Shown here: positions 1-10,885 of the stretch, in pieces
Numbering within the stretch: the first letter of the stretch is position 1
How the letters are laid out: each line of letters starts with the position of its first letter
Source of the DNA: Kofleriaceae bacterium
GTDB lineage: Bacteria; Myxococcota_A; Polyangia; Haliangiales; Haliangiaceae
Assembly (NCBI GenBank): GCA_018058095.1
Contig: JAGPCO010000010.1
Location: forward strand, 36,892-100,891
DNA: 64,000 bases
Direction: 5' to 3'
Program-made: the position numbers and the translations under genes
Notes under the pieces: generated by a model
What the model saw: only the letters and a program-made list of their open reading frames with translations
Told to the model about the DNA's origin: nothing
The model's database searches: none

Positions 1-2403
<2,403 letters not shown>

Positions 2404-2679
2404 TCCGGCAGACGCAATCGCGCCGATCCGGGCATGGCCGGCGGGCGACGACGGTTGCTCCACGACCGGCGCGACCGAGGTAGGTGTCCGTAGGTACTTG
2501 GTTCGTGGTGCCCACGTCGGCCCACCGCCTTGGGGGAGCCAAACCCCAGGCCACAAGCCTCGGGGGGTTGCGCCCCTCGCGGGAGTGCAAGGCAACCTGC
2601 TGAACGCAAAGGGCTTCGGCTTGGCAATGTTCTTGCTCTAGGTCCGGCTCACGAGACCACACCCATGAGGAGGGTAACC
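2404..2679 (+). other. Intergenic region / probable structured leader
   Basis: This 276-bp gap lies between mutS and the lipoprotein cytochrome gene. I find no coding frame with convincing codon bias or homology. It is rich in short G/C inverted repeats, such as TTGGGG facing CCCCAG near 2531-2553, and AAGGGC-TTCG-GCTT near 2608-2621. A long, folded 5' leader is therefore likely. It does not match any riboswitch consensus that I can recognise. Confidence 0.4.
2668..2674 (+). promoter_or_regulatory. Strong Shine-Dalgarno that fixes the start of the next gene
   Basis: AGGAGGG lies five bases before GTG 2680. An in-frame ATG at 2665 overlaps this sequence and has no ribosome site of its own. 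The GTG is therefore the better start, and it places a clean lipoprotein signal at the N-terminus. Confidence 0.7.
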
Positions 2680-4893
2680 GTGAATCGAATCAACGCAGGC
2701 ATCGCAATCAGCGCCGCGCTTCTCTCTGCGGCGGTGGGCTGCGGTGGAGATGACACCGGGCCACTCGCCGACGTCGAGTCCCTGGTCATTCTCCAGCGCG
2801 AAGCCCGTGGCGGCATGGGCGACATCTTCCAGTACTCGTCCTACATCCCGGGCGCCAAGCTCATCAAGCTGTCGCCGCCGACCGCGGATGGCACCCAGAC
2901 CGTCATCTGCTGCGACGCGCAGGCGGCGACCGATCCGGCCCTGGCTGGCATCGACATCTCCGGCTACGACATCTCGTTCGACGCCCGCGAGATCGTGTTC
3001 TCCGGCTCGACCGGCGGCAACTACGGCCTGTACGTGCTCGAGCTCGAGACCGGCACGGTCGAGCAGCTGCCGACCGACATGAACCGCCACGCGGTGTCGC
3101 CGATCTACCTGCCCGGCGACAAGATCATGTTCACCACCACCGCGGTGGTCGAGGCCGGCGCGCCGCAGCACGTCGACGAGTACGAGCGTGGCACGACCAT
3201 GCAGCTCGGCGTCATCAACCGCGATGGCACCGGCTACCAGCTGTTCGCCCGCAACCTGTCGCACCGCGTCTTCCCGACCCTCCTCTCGGACGGCCGCGTG
3301 ATGGCGACCCAGTGGGACCACCTGGGCGACATGAACTCCGGCCACCTGATGCACTTCAACCCCGACGGCGGCGGCATGCGCGAGGGGTTCGGCAAGGAGG
3401 GCACCGGCGTCTCCAACTCGTACCTCAAGGCGGTCGAGATCGAGCCCGGCCGCGTCGTGGCCATCGCCACCTCGCGTGACCGCACGGTCCAGGCCGGCGC
3501 CATCGCCGAGATTCGCCTCGGCAAGGCCAACATGGATGGCGAGGCCCGCCTCGGCTACAACCTCGAGCAGTCCGAGGCCAACGCCACCTACGTGATCCAC
3601 ACCCCGCAGGTGCCGCTCGGCCGCGAGCCGTCGTTCAACGGTGTCGGTCGTTACTACGACGCGTACCCGCTCAACCGCCGCGAGTTCCCCGACCTGCTGG
3701 TGTCGTGGGCCGATGGTCCGGTCGAGTCCGGCACCCTGTCGGCTGCCAACACCACCGCCGACTTCGGCGTGTACCTGTACGACACCCAGAAGCAGACCCG
3801 CCTGCCCATCCTCAACAGCCCGAAGTGGGACATCTTCCCCAAGGCGCTGCGCCCGCGCACCGCGCCGCCGGTCATCGCCCCGGTCGGCTCGAACGGCTTC
3901 TCCGACCAGGCCACGCTGATCGGCTCGATGGACGTGTTCCGCTCGAGCATCAACGCCGACCTGGCCAACCAGCGCAGCAACGCCTGGGCCGTCCGCATCA
4001 TGGAGGGCTTCTCGTCCGAGGAGTGCGACATGCCGATGGACTTCGGCACGTCGATGGCCGAGGGCCACGCCCTGCTCGGCCAGGCTCGCATCCAGACCGA
4101 CGGCTCGTGGGCCGCGCTGGTCCCGGCCAACATCCCGATCCACCTGCAGGTCGTCGACAAGTTCAACGTGTCGATCCAGAACGAGCCGGTGTGGTTCTCA
4201 GGTAACGCCGGTGAGTCGCGCTTCTGCGGCGGCTGCCACGAGAGCCGCACCGACACCACCGTCATCCAGCCCGGCCTGACCCAGGCCGTGGCCCAGGGCC
4301 CGCTCGACGCCATGTCGAGCATCCCGCGCCGCGCCCGCAACAACATCGCCACCCCGCCCGCCGCCGGCACCCACGTCGGCGTGCCGTGGGACCAGACGGT
4401 CCAGCCCATCCTGACCGCCAAGTGCGCGGGCTGCCACAACGGCACCCCGAACGCGATGAACCCGTCCTACACGCTGATGGACGAGATGGGTAACACCTTC
4501 GTGTGGACCTTCGACCTGTCGGGCGGCCCGGTCGACGTCCAGCTCGGCGAGTTCGCGCTGAGCGGCTACAGCAAGTCGTACATCTCGCTGGTCGGCTTCG
4601 AGATGCGTGACCTCGAGGAGGCGGGCATCACCATCGTCGGTGGCACCCCCAAGGTCTACCTGGAGAAGTTCGACGCCGCCGGCTCCGAGGCCATCGAGCT
4701 GCTCAACCCGATGCTGCAGTTCCCGACCCCGGACACGAACGTCCGCCGCTACCCGACGGTGCCGCACGCGCAGGCCGCCGGCTTCGCCGACCTGACCCCG
4801 GCCGAGTTCAACACGCTCATCCTGGCGGCCGACATGGGCTCGCTCTGGTACTCGCGTGAGAACGGCCCCAACCCCGAATGCCGGACGCCCTGA
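2680..4893 (+). CDS. Secreted haem-binding lipoprotein with beta-propeller-like repeats (HzsA-related type)
   Basis: The 737-aa protein starts with a lipoprotein signal ending in SAAVGC (cysteine near residue 21), so it should be anchored in the envelope. The first 400 residues carry repeated blade-like segments of the TolB/PD40 kind (ISFDAREIVFSGSTGGNYGL, YLPGDKIMFTT, LLSDGRVMATQWD). The C-terminal part has two c-type haem motifs, CGGCH and CAGCH. This mix resembles the family annotated as hydrazine-synthase-alpha-related (HzsA-like), found widely in bacteria that do not make hydrazine. Assignment to that family is from recollection of its layout, not a search. It probably forms an operon with the HEAT-repeat gene 53 bp downstream. 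The substrate is unknown. Confidence 0.7.
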   Translation: MNRINAGIAISAALLSAAVGCGGDDTGPLADVESLVILQREARGGMGDIFQYSSYIPGAKLIKLSPPTADGTQTVICCDAQAATDPALAGIDISGYDISFDAREIVFSGSTGGNYGLYVLELETGTVEQLPTDMNRHAVSPIYLPGDKIMFTTTAVVEAGAPQHVDEYERGTTMQLGVINRDGTGYQLFARNLSHRVFPTLLSDGRVMATQWDHLGDMNSGHLMHFNPDGGGMREGFGKEGTGVSNSYLKAVEIEPGRVVAIATSRDRTVQAGAIAEIRLGKANMDGEARLGYNLEQSEANATYVIHTPQVPLGREPSFNGVGRYYDAYPLNRREFPDLLVSWADGPVESGTLSAANTTADFGVYLYDTQKQTRLPILNSPKWDIFPKALRPRTAPPVIAPVGSNGFSDQATLIGSMDVFRSSINADLANQRSNAWAVRIMEGFSSEECDMPMDFGTSMAEGHALLGQARIQTDGSWAALVPANIPIHLQVVDKFNVSIQNEPVWFSGNAGESRFCGGCHESRTDTTVIQPGLTQAVAQGPLDAMSSIPRRARNNIATPPAAGTHVGVPWDQTVQPILTAKCAGCHNGTPNAMNPSYTLMDEMGNTFVWTFDLSGGPVDVQLGEFALSGYSKSYISLVGFEMRDLEEAGITIVGGTPKVYLEKFDAAGSEAIELLNPMLQFPTPDTNVRRYPTVPHAQAAGFADLTPAEFNTLILAADMGSLWYSRENGPNPECRTP

Positions 4894-4946
4894 GTCCCGT
4901 CACCCATCCAGACGCCCCAAGGCCAAGGACTCAAGGAGTAACCAAC

Positions 4947-5780
4947 ATGCTGAACATGAAGAAGAGCCTCAGCGCGGTCGCGTTCGCGGTGGTGGCGGCG
5001 ACCAGCCTGGTCGCCAGCGCCGGCCGCGGTGGCAGCGCCGCCAAGATCGACGCCGCCATCTCGTCTCGCTCGCCCGACGCCATCATCGCCGAGCTCGAGC
5101 GCGCCGAGCACCTGGTGTGCGGCGCCTGCGTCGACTCGGTCCACGCCCTGCTCGACCACGACGACTACACCGTGCGCCAGGCCGCGGCCTGGTGGTTCGC
5201 CAAGCGCCCGGCCGTGAAGGAGAAGCTGATCGACATGATGATCAGCGACCTGCAGAGCGGCGACGCGCGCTCGGTCCGCAACGCCGCCGACTTCGTCGGG
5301 ACGGTCAAGGCCCACCGCTCGCTGGCCGCCCTGACCACGGCCTACGGCCGCGGCCTCGACGTGACTGCGCGCACGCAGATCGCGCGGGCCCTGGGCTACC
5401 TCGGGCGCACCGCCAACACGGCGCTGACCCAGGTGCTGGCCGACAGCGACGCGGGGGTCCGGGCCGAGGCGGTCGACGCCTGGTACCGCGTCAGCTACCA
5501 GCGCGGCGCCGCGCCGGTGGTGGCGGTCCTGACCGACAGCGACGCCAAGGTGCGGGCCAAGGCCGCGGCCGTCGTCGGTGGCATGCACGAGGCGACTGGC
5601 CGGGCCGCGCTCGAGCAGCTGGTGGTGTCGGACGCCGACGCCGAGGTTCGCCGCAACGCGGCCTGGGCGCTCGGTCAGCTCGGTGACCCGGCCTCGCGCA
5701 CCGCGCTGCAGCAGGCCTCGACCGATCGGTCGGGCCTGGTGCGCCGGGTCGCCTCGGCGGCCCTGGCCAGCCTGCGCTAG
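4947..5780 (+). CDS. Exported HEAT-repeat protein
   Basis: The ATG at 4947 follows AAGGAG by about nine bases. It gives a normal signal peptide (MLNMKKSLSAVAFAVVAATS, cleavage after about residue 25), so it is preferred over an upstream in-frame ATG at 4878 that overlaps the previous gene. The mature 250 residues are almost wholly HEAT/PBS-lyase-type helical repeats of about 31 residues, for example DAGVRAEAVDAWYR, DAKVRAKAAAVVGGMHE and DAEVRRNAAWALGQLGD. Such repeats form protein-binding solenoids and are not catalytic by themselves. A Cys-x-x-Cys (LVCGACVDS) sits in the first repeat. It lies behind the haem lipoprotein gene and before a strong terminator, so a partner role for that lipoprotein is plausible but inferred. 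Confidence 0.8.
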   Translation: MLNMKKSLSAVAFAVVAATSLVASAGRGGSAAKIDAAISSRSPDAIIAELERAEHLVCGACVDSVHALLDHDDYTVRQAAAWWFAKRPAVKEKLIDMMISDLQSGDARSVRNAADFVGTVKAHRSLAALTTAYGRGLDVTARTQIARALGYLGRTANTALTQVLADSDAGVRAEAVDAWYRVSYQRGAAPVVAVLTDSDAKVRAKAAAVVGGMHEATGRAALEQLVVSDADAEVRRNAAWALGQLGDPASRTALQQASTDRSGLVRRVASAALASLR

Positions 5781-5802
5781 TCAGCACAGAACCATCGTCC
5801 GC

Positions 5803-5841
5803 GCGGGCCGTGTCGAGGGGGACACGGCCCGCATTTTTTTT
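5803..5841 (+). terminator. Rho-independent terminator
   Basis: A perfect 12-bp stem (5803-5814 with 5821-5832) closes a 6-base loop and is followed by A and eight T residues. It lies 22 bp after the HEAT-repeat stop codon and closes the 2680-5780 unit. It is the cleanest intrinsic terminator in the window. Confidence 0.93.
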
Positions 5842-6037
5842 CGGCGCGACGAACGTGCCGCGCCGCCGCGCCGCACCACGGTGTGCGTGGTCGTCGCCGG
5901 GTGTGGGTGACCACGGCCGCACCACCTGCGCGGCGCGCATCGGGGTGGCACCGCCTGCGCGAGGCAGGGGGCGCGTCCGACGGTGATCGTCGACGGCGAT
6001 GGTGCGATCTGTGCGTGTCGTCGTCGACGAGTTGGAG

Positions 6038-6043
6038 TATGCT
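6038..6043 (+). promoter_or_regulatory. Putative -10 element TATGCT for a leaderless transcript
   Basis: TATGCT ends six bases before ATG 6050, and there is no Shine-Dalgarno. With normal spacing transcription would begin at the start codon itself. No -35 match is visible. Confidence 0.45.
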
Positions 6044-6049
6044 GCGCCC

Positions 6050-9000
6050 ATGAGGCAACGCTCGACCTTCGTGGTTGTGGCGGTGGGCATGGCTGCACTC
6101 GGGTGCGGCGATCCACCGTCGGGTCGGACCTTCTTCGAACGGCGCATCCAGCCGATCCTGGTCGAGTCGTGCGCGAGCAACACGTCGGGCTGTCACGTCG
6201 CCGATCCGCAGGACCCGTTCCAGGTCGCGGCCGGCAACCTCGACGTCAGCACGTTCGAGCGCATCCAGAAGCGGCGCGACCTGCTGGTGCCGTTCGGTCC
6301 GTACCAGTACCCGCCGTTCCTCATCAAGGCCCTCGCCAGCGGCGTGTCGCTGCAGGGCGTGGTCGACTTCCAGTACGACGACCGCGACAACGATCCGAGC
6401 GACGACGTGCGCCCGCTTCAGGTGCTGCACGCGGGCGGCGCGCTCCTGACCATCGACAGCGACGCGTTCTACACGCTGCTCGAGTGGCTCGACAACGGGG
6501 CGACCGAGAACGGCCTGCCGCCGGCCACGCCGCCCCAGGTCGGCGACGGCGGTTGCTCCACCTCGCTCCCCCCCGACTTTGACCCCGTCACCTTCATGGC
6601 CGATCCGGTGTACACGGCCAACCAGGCGATGTTCGCCTCGACGGTCGAGCCGGTGCTCGAGACCTGCGGCGCGGGCAGCTGCCACGGCGCGCCCCAGGCC
6701 GACTTCTACGTGACCTGCGGCGACACCCCCGAGCAGCTGGCCTTCAACTTCAGCCAGGTCTGGGCCTTCGTCGATAGCCCGGTCGACGACTCGCAGGTGC
6801 TGCAGGTCCCGCTCGCCGCCAACGCCGGCGGCGGACCTCACTCTGGTGGCGATCACTTCACCGGCACGACCGGGGACAGCGACTACGACGCGATCAAGTC
6901 GTTCGCCACCGCCGTCGGCGTCCGGCCGTTCGGTGAGGGCAACCCGGGCAAGCTGTTCTTCGCCGAGCAGGTCCAGCCGACGCTCATCGCCCGCGGCTGC
7001 GCCTTCATGGCCTGCCACAGCCCGGCCGCCGGCAACGACCTCAAGCTGCGCACCGGCACCCAGGGCTTCTACTCGGCGGTGGCGCTCGAGAAGAACTATG
7101 ACCTGTTGACTCGGGAGTTCATGGCCTTCGAGTTCCCCGACGCCCGCCGCGGCCGGGCCGTGGCCAAGAACGTGATCGACGTCGCTCGGCCGAGCGGGGG
7201 AGCCGACATCGTCATCGGCGGCATCGCCCACCGCGCCGGCGAGGTGCTGGAGACCCCGTCGCTCAACGACGGCAACCCCATCCTGTCCGATCCCGCGGCT
7301 TGCCCGCAGCCGTTCAACCCCGCCGCGCCTGGCAACACAGCGTTCTGCATCGTCCAGGAGTGGGTCCGCATCGAGCGGCAGGCCCTGCTCGCCGCCGGCG
7401 AGGTCCTGCCGTTCGCGCCCAACTCGACCACGCCCATGGTCTACGTGAGCCGCTCGCCGACCCACGTCGCCAACCCGCTCGACGTCGACACTCACCAGGC
7501 CGGCTCCGATCTGCGCCGGGCCGACGTCAACCTCGGCGCGCAGGGCCAGGTCACCGGCGGCGCCGACGCCACCTCGCTGCTCGGTGGCTGCGCCGGTGTC
7601 AACACCGCCACCGCCGACGTGCGCGCGCCCGACATCCATCGCGATGGCACGTCGGTGGTGTTCGCGATGCGGCGGACCGCCGGCGAGCAGCTCACCCTGT
7701 GGCGGGTCGGGATCGACGGCTCGGGCTGTCAGCAGCTGACGACGGGCGGCACCGGCAACGGCCTGAACATCCACGACTTCGACCCGGCCTGGTCGCCCGA
7801 CGGCGAGTGGATCGTGTTCGCCTCGACCCGCGGCAAGATGGGCGTGGGCCCGACTCGGTCGCGCAAGAACTTCTGGCCGCAGGCCGACCTGTGGCGGATG
7901 CGACCGGATGGCAGCGGGCTCGAGCAGCTGACCTACCTGACCAACTCCGAGGTGAGCCCGCAGTTCATGCGCGAGGGCCGCATCACGATGACCACCGAGA
8001 AGGTGTCGAGCACGCTGACCCAGCTGTCCGGGCGCCGCCTCAACTGGGACAAGACCGACTACCACCCGCTGCTGGCCCAGCGCGCGGCCTCGCCGTACGT
8101 CGACGCGGCCAACCCGGCAGACCTCACCACGACCCGGCCGTCGATCGGATATGGGCAGGCGACCGACATCCGCGAGGGCGCCGACGGCAACTTCCTGGTC
8201 ATCCTGTCCGACGCCGGTGCGCGCGGCGGGGCTGGCACGCTGGCGACCTTCAACCGCAGCATCGGCCCGTTCGAGAACGGGCGCGGCGGCGTCGGTGACG
8301 AGGGCTACCTGGCCTCGGTCCACATCGTCGATCCGGGCGCGACCGGTCGGGTCGGCAGCGCGACCGACCGCGCCTACCGCGGCGGCGTGACGCTACCCGA
8401 CGGCCGCATCATGGTGTCGCGCGCCAACATCGGCGCCGATCTCGGCACCGTGACCTCGGTCAACTGGAACGTCGTCGCCATCAGCCCGATCGATGGCAGC
8501 ACGGTCGACATCCTGACCGGACCCAACGCCGAGGTCGACGCGGTGCTGGCGGTCAAGCACCCAGCACGCCAGCTGTACTACAACCGGCGCCAGCTGGTGT
8601 TCGGCGGCTCGACCGATCCGTCGCTGGGCGACCGCGCGGAGATCCACTTCCCCGACGCGCCGACGGTGTTCACCATGCTGACCGGCAACCTGCGGCGTGG
8701 TCGCCCGGTCGACCAGTTCCGGCGCGCCACCCAGATCGCCTTCTACGCCGAGCAGGCGCCGCCGATGGGCACAACCTCGGGCAGCGGACCCGGGGGCATC
8801 TTCGAGAGCCGGCAGCTGGTCGGGCGCGCCGCGCTGGCGTCCGATGGCTCGGTCCGGGTCAACGTCCCGGCCGGGGCCGGCGTGGTGCTCGAGCTCCAGG
8901 ACGACGCCGGCGCGCCGGTGGTCAACATGGGCGAGGAGCACCAGCTGGCGCCGGGCGAGCGCATCTCCCTCGGCATCCGGGAGGATCTGTTCGACAAGGT

Positions 9001-9124
9001 GTGCGGCCAGTGCCACGGCTCGGTGTCGGGTAGCGAGCTCGACGTGCAGGTCTCGCCCGACGCGTTGACCGGGGCCTCGCAGTCGCTGTCGGCGACCTCG
9101 ACTCCGGTCCGGATCGGCCCATAG
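6050..9124 (+). CDS. Large haem-binding lipoprotein with TolB/PD40-like propeller
   Basis: The 1024-aa protein begins with a lipoprotein signal ending AALGC (cysteine near residue 18). The N-terminal half holds cytochrome-like segments with unusual haem spacings: CX6CH (CASNTSGCH), CX4CH (CGAGSCH) and CX4CH (CAFMACH). The middle and C-terminal parts contain PD40/TolB blades (DIHRDGTSVVFAMRR, FDPAWSPDGEWIVFAST). A canonical CGQCH lies near the C-terminus. It is related in layout to the 2680-4893 protein and sits just downstream of it, though behind a terminator. ATG 6050 was chosen because it starts the signal peptide. The role is unknown. A secreted sensor or redox scaffold is possible, but nothing in the sequence names a substrate. 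Confidence 0.7.
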   Translation: MRQRSTFVVVAVGMAALGCGDPPSGRTFFERRIQPILVESCASNTSGCHVADPQDPFQVAAGNLDVSTFERIQKRRDLLVPFGPYQYPPFLIKALASGVSLQGVVDFQYDDRDNDPSDDVRPLQVLHAGGALLTIDSDAFYTLLEWLDNGATENGLPPATPPQVGDGGCSTSLPPDFDPVTFMADPVYTANQAMFASTVEPVLETCGAGSCHGAPQADFYVTCGDTPEQLAFNFSQVWAFVDSPVDDSQVLQVPLAANAGGGPHSGGDHFTGTTGDSDYDAIKSFATAVGVRPFGEGNPGKLFFAEQVQPTLIARGCAFMACHSPAAGNDLKLRTGTQGFYSAVALEKNYDLLTREFMAFEFPDARRGRAVAKNVIDVARPSGGADIVIGGIAHRAGEVLETPSLNDGNPILSDPAACPQPFNPAAPGNTAFCIVQEWVRIERQALLAAGEVLPFAPNSTTPMVYVSRSPTHVANPLDVDTHQAGSDLRRADVNLGAQGQVTGGADATSLLGGCAGVNTATADVRAPDIHRDGTSVVFAMRRTAGEQLTLWRVGIDGSGCQQLTTGGTGNGLNIHDFDPAWSPDGEWIVFASTRGKMGVGPTRSRKNFWPQADLWRMRPDGSGLEQLTYLTNSEVSPQFMREGRITMTTEKVSSTLTQLSGRRLNWDKTDYHPLLAQRAASPYVDAANPADLTTTRPSIGYGQATDIREGADGNFLVILSDAGARGGAGTLATFNRSIGPFENGRGGVGDEGYLASVHIVDPGATGRVGSATDRAYRGGVTLPDGRIMVSRANIGADLGTVTSVNWNVVAISPIDGSTVDILTGPNAEVDAVLAVKHPARQLYYNRRQLVFGGSTDPSLGDRAEIHFPDAPTVFTMLTGNLRRGRPVDQFRRATQIAFYAEQAPPMGTTSGSGPGGIFESRQLVGRAALASDGSVRVNVPAGAGVVLELQDDAGAPVVNMGEEHQLAPGERISLGIREDLFDKVCGQCHGSVSGSELDVQVSPDALTGASQSLSATSTPVRIGP

Positions 9125-9131
9125 CGACCGG

Positions 9132-10025
9132 TCAGTTCGGCGGCAGGGCGTAGGCGCGGCCGGCCGGGAACGGGTCGGCCGTCTCGCGCAGCTCCAGCTC
9201 GTGGCGCGACCACACCGGGGCGCCCAGCTCGGTGAACAGGGCCACGCCGATCACGCCGACGTTGCGATCGCCGCTGGTCTGGGCTGCGTACGAGTCGGCC
9301 ACCGCGCCGAAGCGAAACGCCGCCACCGCGTCGTCGCTGGTGCGGAAGCCGTCGATGACCAGGCTGTCGTGTGGCTCGACCACGTAGCCACGCCGGCCGG
9401 TCGACGCCGGCTGGCCGTCGACCACGTCCAGACCGTCGACCGAGGCCACCACCTCGAACCGGACCGGGGTGGCGTTGCGCACCAGCAGGCGGTAGCGCTG
9501 GCCGTCCTCACCGGCGACCAGGACGCGCGGGCCGGCGTGGAAGCCGGGCAGGAGCTGGCCCCGATCGTCGATGAGTGACAGCCCGACCGCGCCGTCGCCG
9601 AGGTCGAGCTGGAGCGGGGCCAGGCCAGCGCCGAGGTGGGCGGCGTGGGCCAGGACGCCGTCACGATCGTTGTAGTGCACGGCGGCGGTCGCCCATGGCG
9701 CCGCGCTGGCGCGACGAAACGGGGTGCTGCGGACCGGCGAGTAGGTCGCCTCGCCCCAGGTCGTGCCCAGGCCCGGGCGGTCGGGGGCCGGCAGCGCGAT
9801 GGCCTCACCCCCGCCCGGCGAGGTCGCCATGCCGGCGCTGCTCGGGGCCACCTCGGCCGCGCCGCCGCGGTCGCCGTACGCCGGGGCGTAGCCGGCGCCG
9901 GCCGGGGTCGAGCCGGTGGAGGCGAGCTTGGCGCCGCCGCCGGTGCAGGCGGCCAGCAGCGCGACCGCCCCGGTCAGGTGGCGGGCGGACCAGGAACGGG
10001 GCGACGAGGGTGCGAGCGAGGACAT
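9132..10025 (-). CDS. Conserved hypothetical lipoprotein
   Basis: The 297-aa product has a lipoprotein signal ending ALLAAC (cysteine near residue 26), then a Gly/Ala/Pro-rich linker of about 80 residues. A compact domain follows with LLVRNATPVRFEVVASVDGL, RRGYVVEPHDSLVIDGFRTS and NVGVIGVALF. I recall similar domains in uncharacterised proteobacterial proteins and know no function for them. AAGGAG five bases before ATG 10025 supports the start; a longer frame upstream has no signal peptide. It is the last of three leftward genes and meets the preceding rightward gene tail to tail with only 7 bp between stop codons. Confidence 0.75.
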   Translation of the reverse strand: MSSLAPSSPRSWSARHLTGAVALLAACTGGGAKLASTGSTPAGAGYAPAYGDRGGAAEVAPSSAGMATSPGGGEAIALPAPDRPGLGTTWGEATYSPVRSTPFRRASAAPWATAAVHYNDRDGVLAHAAHLGAGLAPLQLDLGDGAVGLSLIDDRGQLLPGFHAGPRVLVAGEDGQRYRLLVRNATPVRFEVVASVDGLDVVDGQPASTGRRGYVVEPHDSLVIDGFRTSDDAVAAFRFGAVADSYAAQTSGDRNVGVIGVALFTELGAPVWSRHELELRETADPFPAGRAYALPPN

Positions 10026-10110
10026 GGGGACTCCTTGCGGGCACCTGGCCCGCGGCAGCGTGAGGGCGTCGCCCGGCCGGGCGACGAAGACGGGCACGGT
10101 GTTCGATCGG

Positions 10111-10809
10111 TCAGCGAGTGCCGCGGCCGACGTGCAGGCCGACCACGAAGAACAGGCTGGCGTCGTTGCGGGGTGGGGGCGTGGCGATGGTGCACGGCCC
10201 GCCACACATGGCCGGCTCGTCGCCGTCCGGGCCACGCGCGAGCAGGGCGCGGAAGGCCAGGAAGTAGCCGACGTGGTGGCGCGGCTGATCGCGCGGGCCC
10301 ATCCGGGCGTCGAGTTCGATGCCGAGCCCGAGCGCCAGGTCTGGCCGGGGCAACAGGCCGCCGGCGTGCCAGGCGATGCGCTCGTAGCCGAGCCCACCCT
10401 CGACCCACAGGTCGGCGCCGAGGTCGTTCCGGTCCGGGTCGTTGCGCAGCAGCGAGCGCCGCAGCGCCAGGCCCACGCGCGAGGCGCGACCGCGTCGCTG
10501 CATCACCTCGTCGCCACCGTCGCCGACGCGATAGTACTGGTACTCGGCCATCGCCGTGGTCGCGCCGACGCGGTAGCCGAGCGCGGCGTGGATCCCGACC
10601 GAGAAGCCGTTGGCGTCCGCCACGTCGGCGCCGCCCAGCATGAGGCCAGCCCGGCTGTCGAACCGGCGCGGCGCGGGCTCGATCCGCTCGACCACCGCCG
10701 GTGGTGGCGACGCGCCATCGACGGCGAGGGTCTGGGCCTGGGCGACGGTGGCGGGCGCCGACAGCGCGGCCAGCAGGAACAACGCAGCGGGGCGGTGGCG
10801 GCTGGGCAT
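10111..10809 (-). CDS. Exported protein, probable small outer-membrane beta-barrel
   Basis: The 232-aa protein has a Sec signal peptide (PAALFLLAALSAPATVAQAQ). The rest alternates polar and apolar residues in short strands with aromatic ends (FSVGIHAALGYRVGATTAMA, ADLWVEGGLGYERI, HHVGYFLAFRALLA, DASLFFVVGLHVGRG), the pattern of an 8-10-strand outer-membrane barrel. One Cys pair, CGGPC, lies in a probable loop. It sits between the polytopic membrane protein and the lipoprotein on the same strand with gaps of 76 and 85 bp. No specific family is recognised. Confidence 0.65.
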   Translation of the reverse strand: MPSRHRPAALFLLAALSAPATVAQAQTLAVDGASPPPAVVERIEPAPRRFDSRAGLMLGGADVADANGFSVGIHAALGYRVGATTAMAEYQYYRVGDGGDEVMQRRGRASRVGLALRRSLLRNDPDRNDLGADLWVEGGLGYERIAWHAGGLLPRPDLALGLGIELDARMGPRDQPRHHVGYFLAFRALLARGPDGDEPAMCGGPCTIATPPPRNDASLFFVVGLHVGRGTR

Positions 10810-10885
10810 CGTGCGAAGGAAACGAGGTGGCCCGACCTCGCTTACAGGATCGCGGTGAACGACCCGCGCCGATCGCCAGCCACGG

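Noticed and set aside
2665..2679. ATG 2665 as the start of the first propeller lipoprotein
   Set aside because: It overlaps the AGGAGGG ribosome site, which is correctly spaced for GTG 2680.
2404..2679. c-di-GMP (GEMM) riboswitch in the leader of the propeller lipoprotein
   Set aside because: GCCAAACC is superficially similar, but the conserved GACGCAAAGCC part and the tetraloop-receptor arrangement are absent.
5777..8323. 848-codon open frame antisense to the large haem lipoprotein
   Set aside because: A GC-rich shadow frame: its sense partner has a signal peptide, haem motifs and propeller blades, while the antisense product has no recognisable domain.
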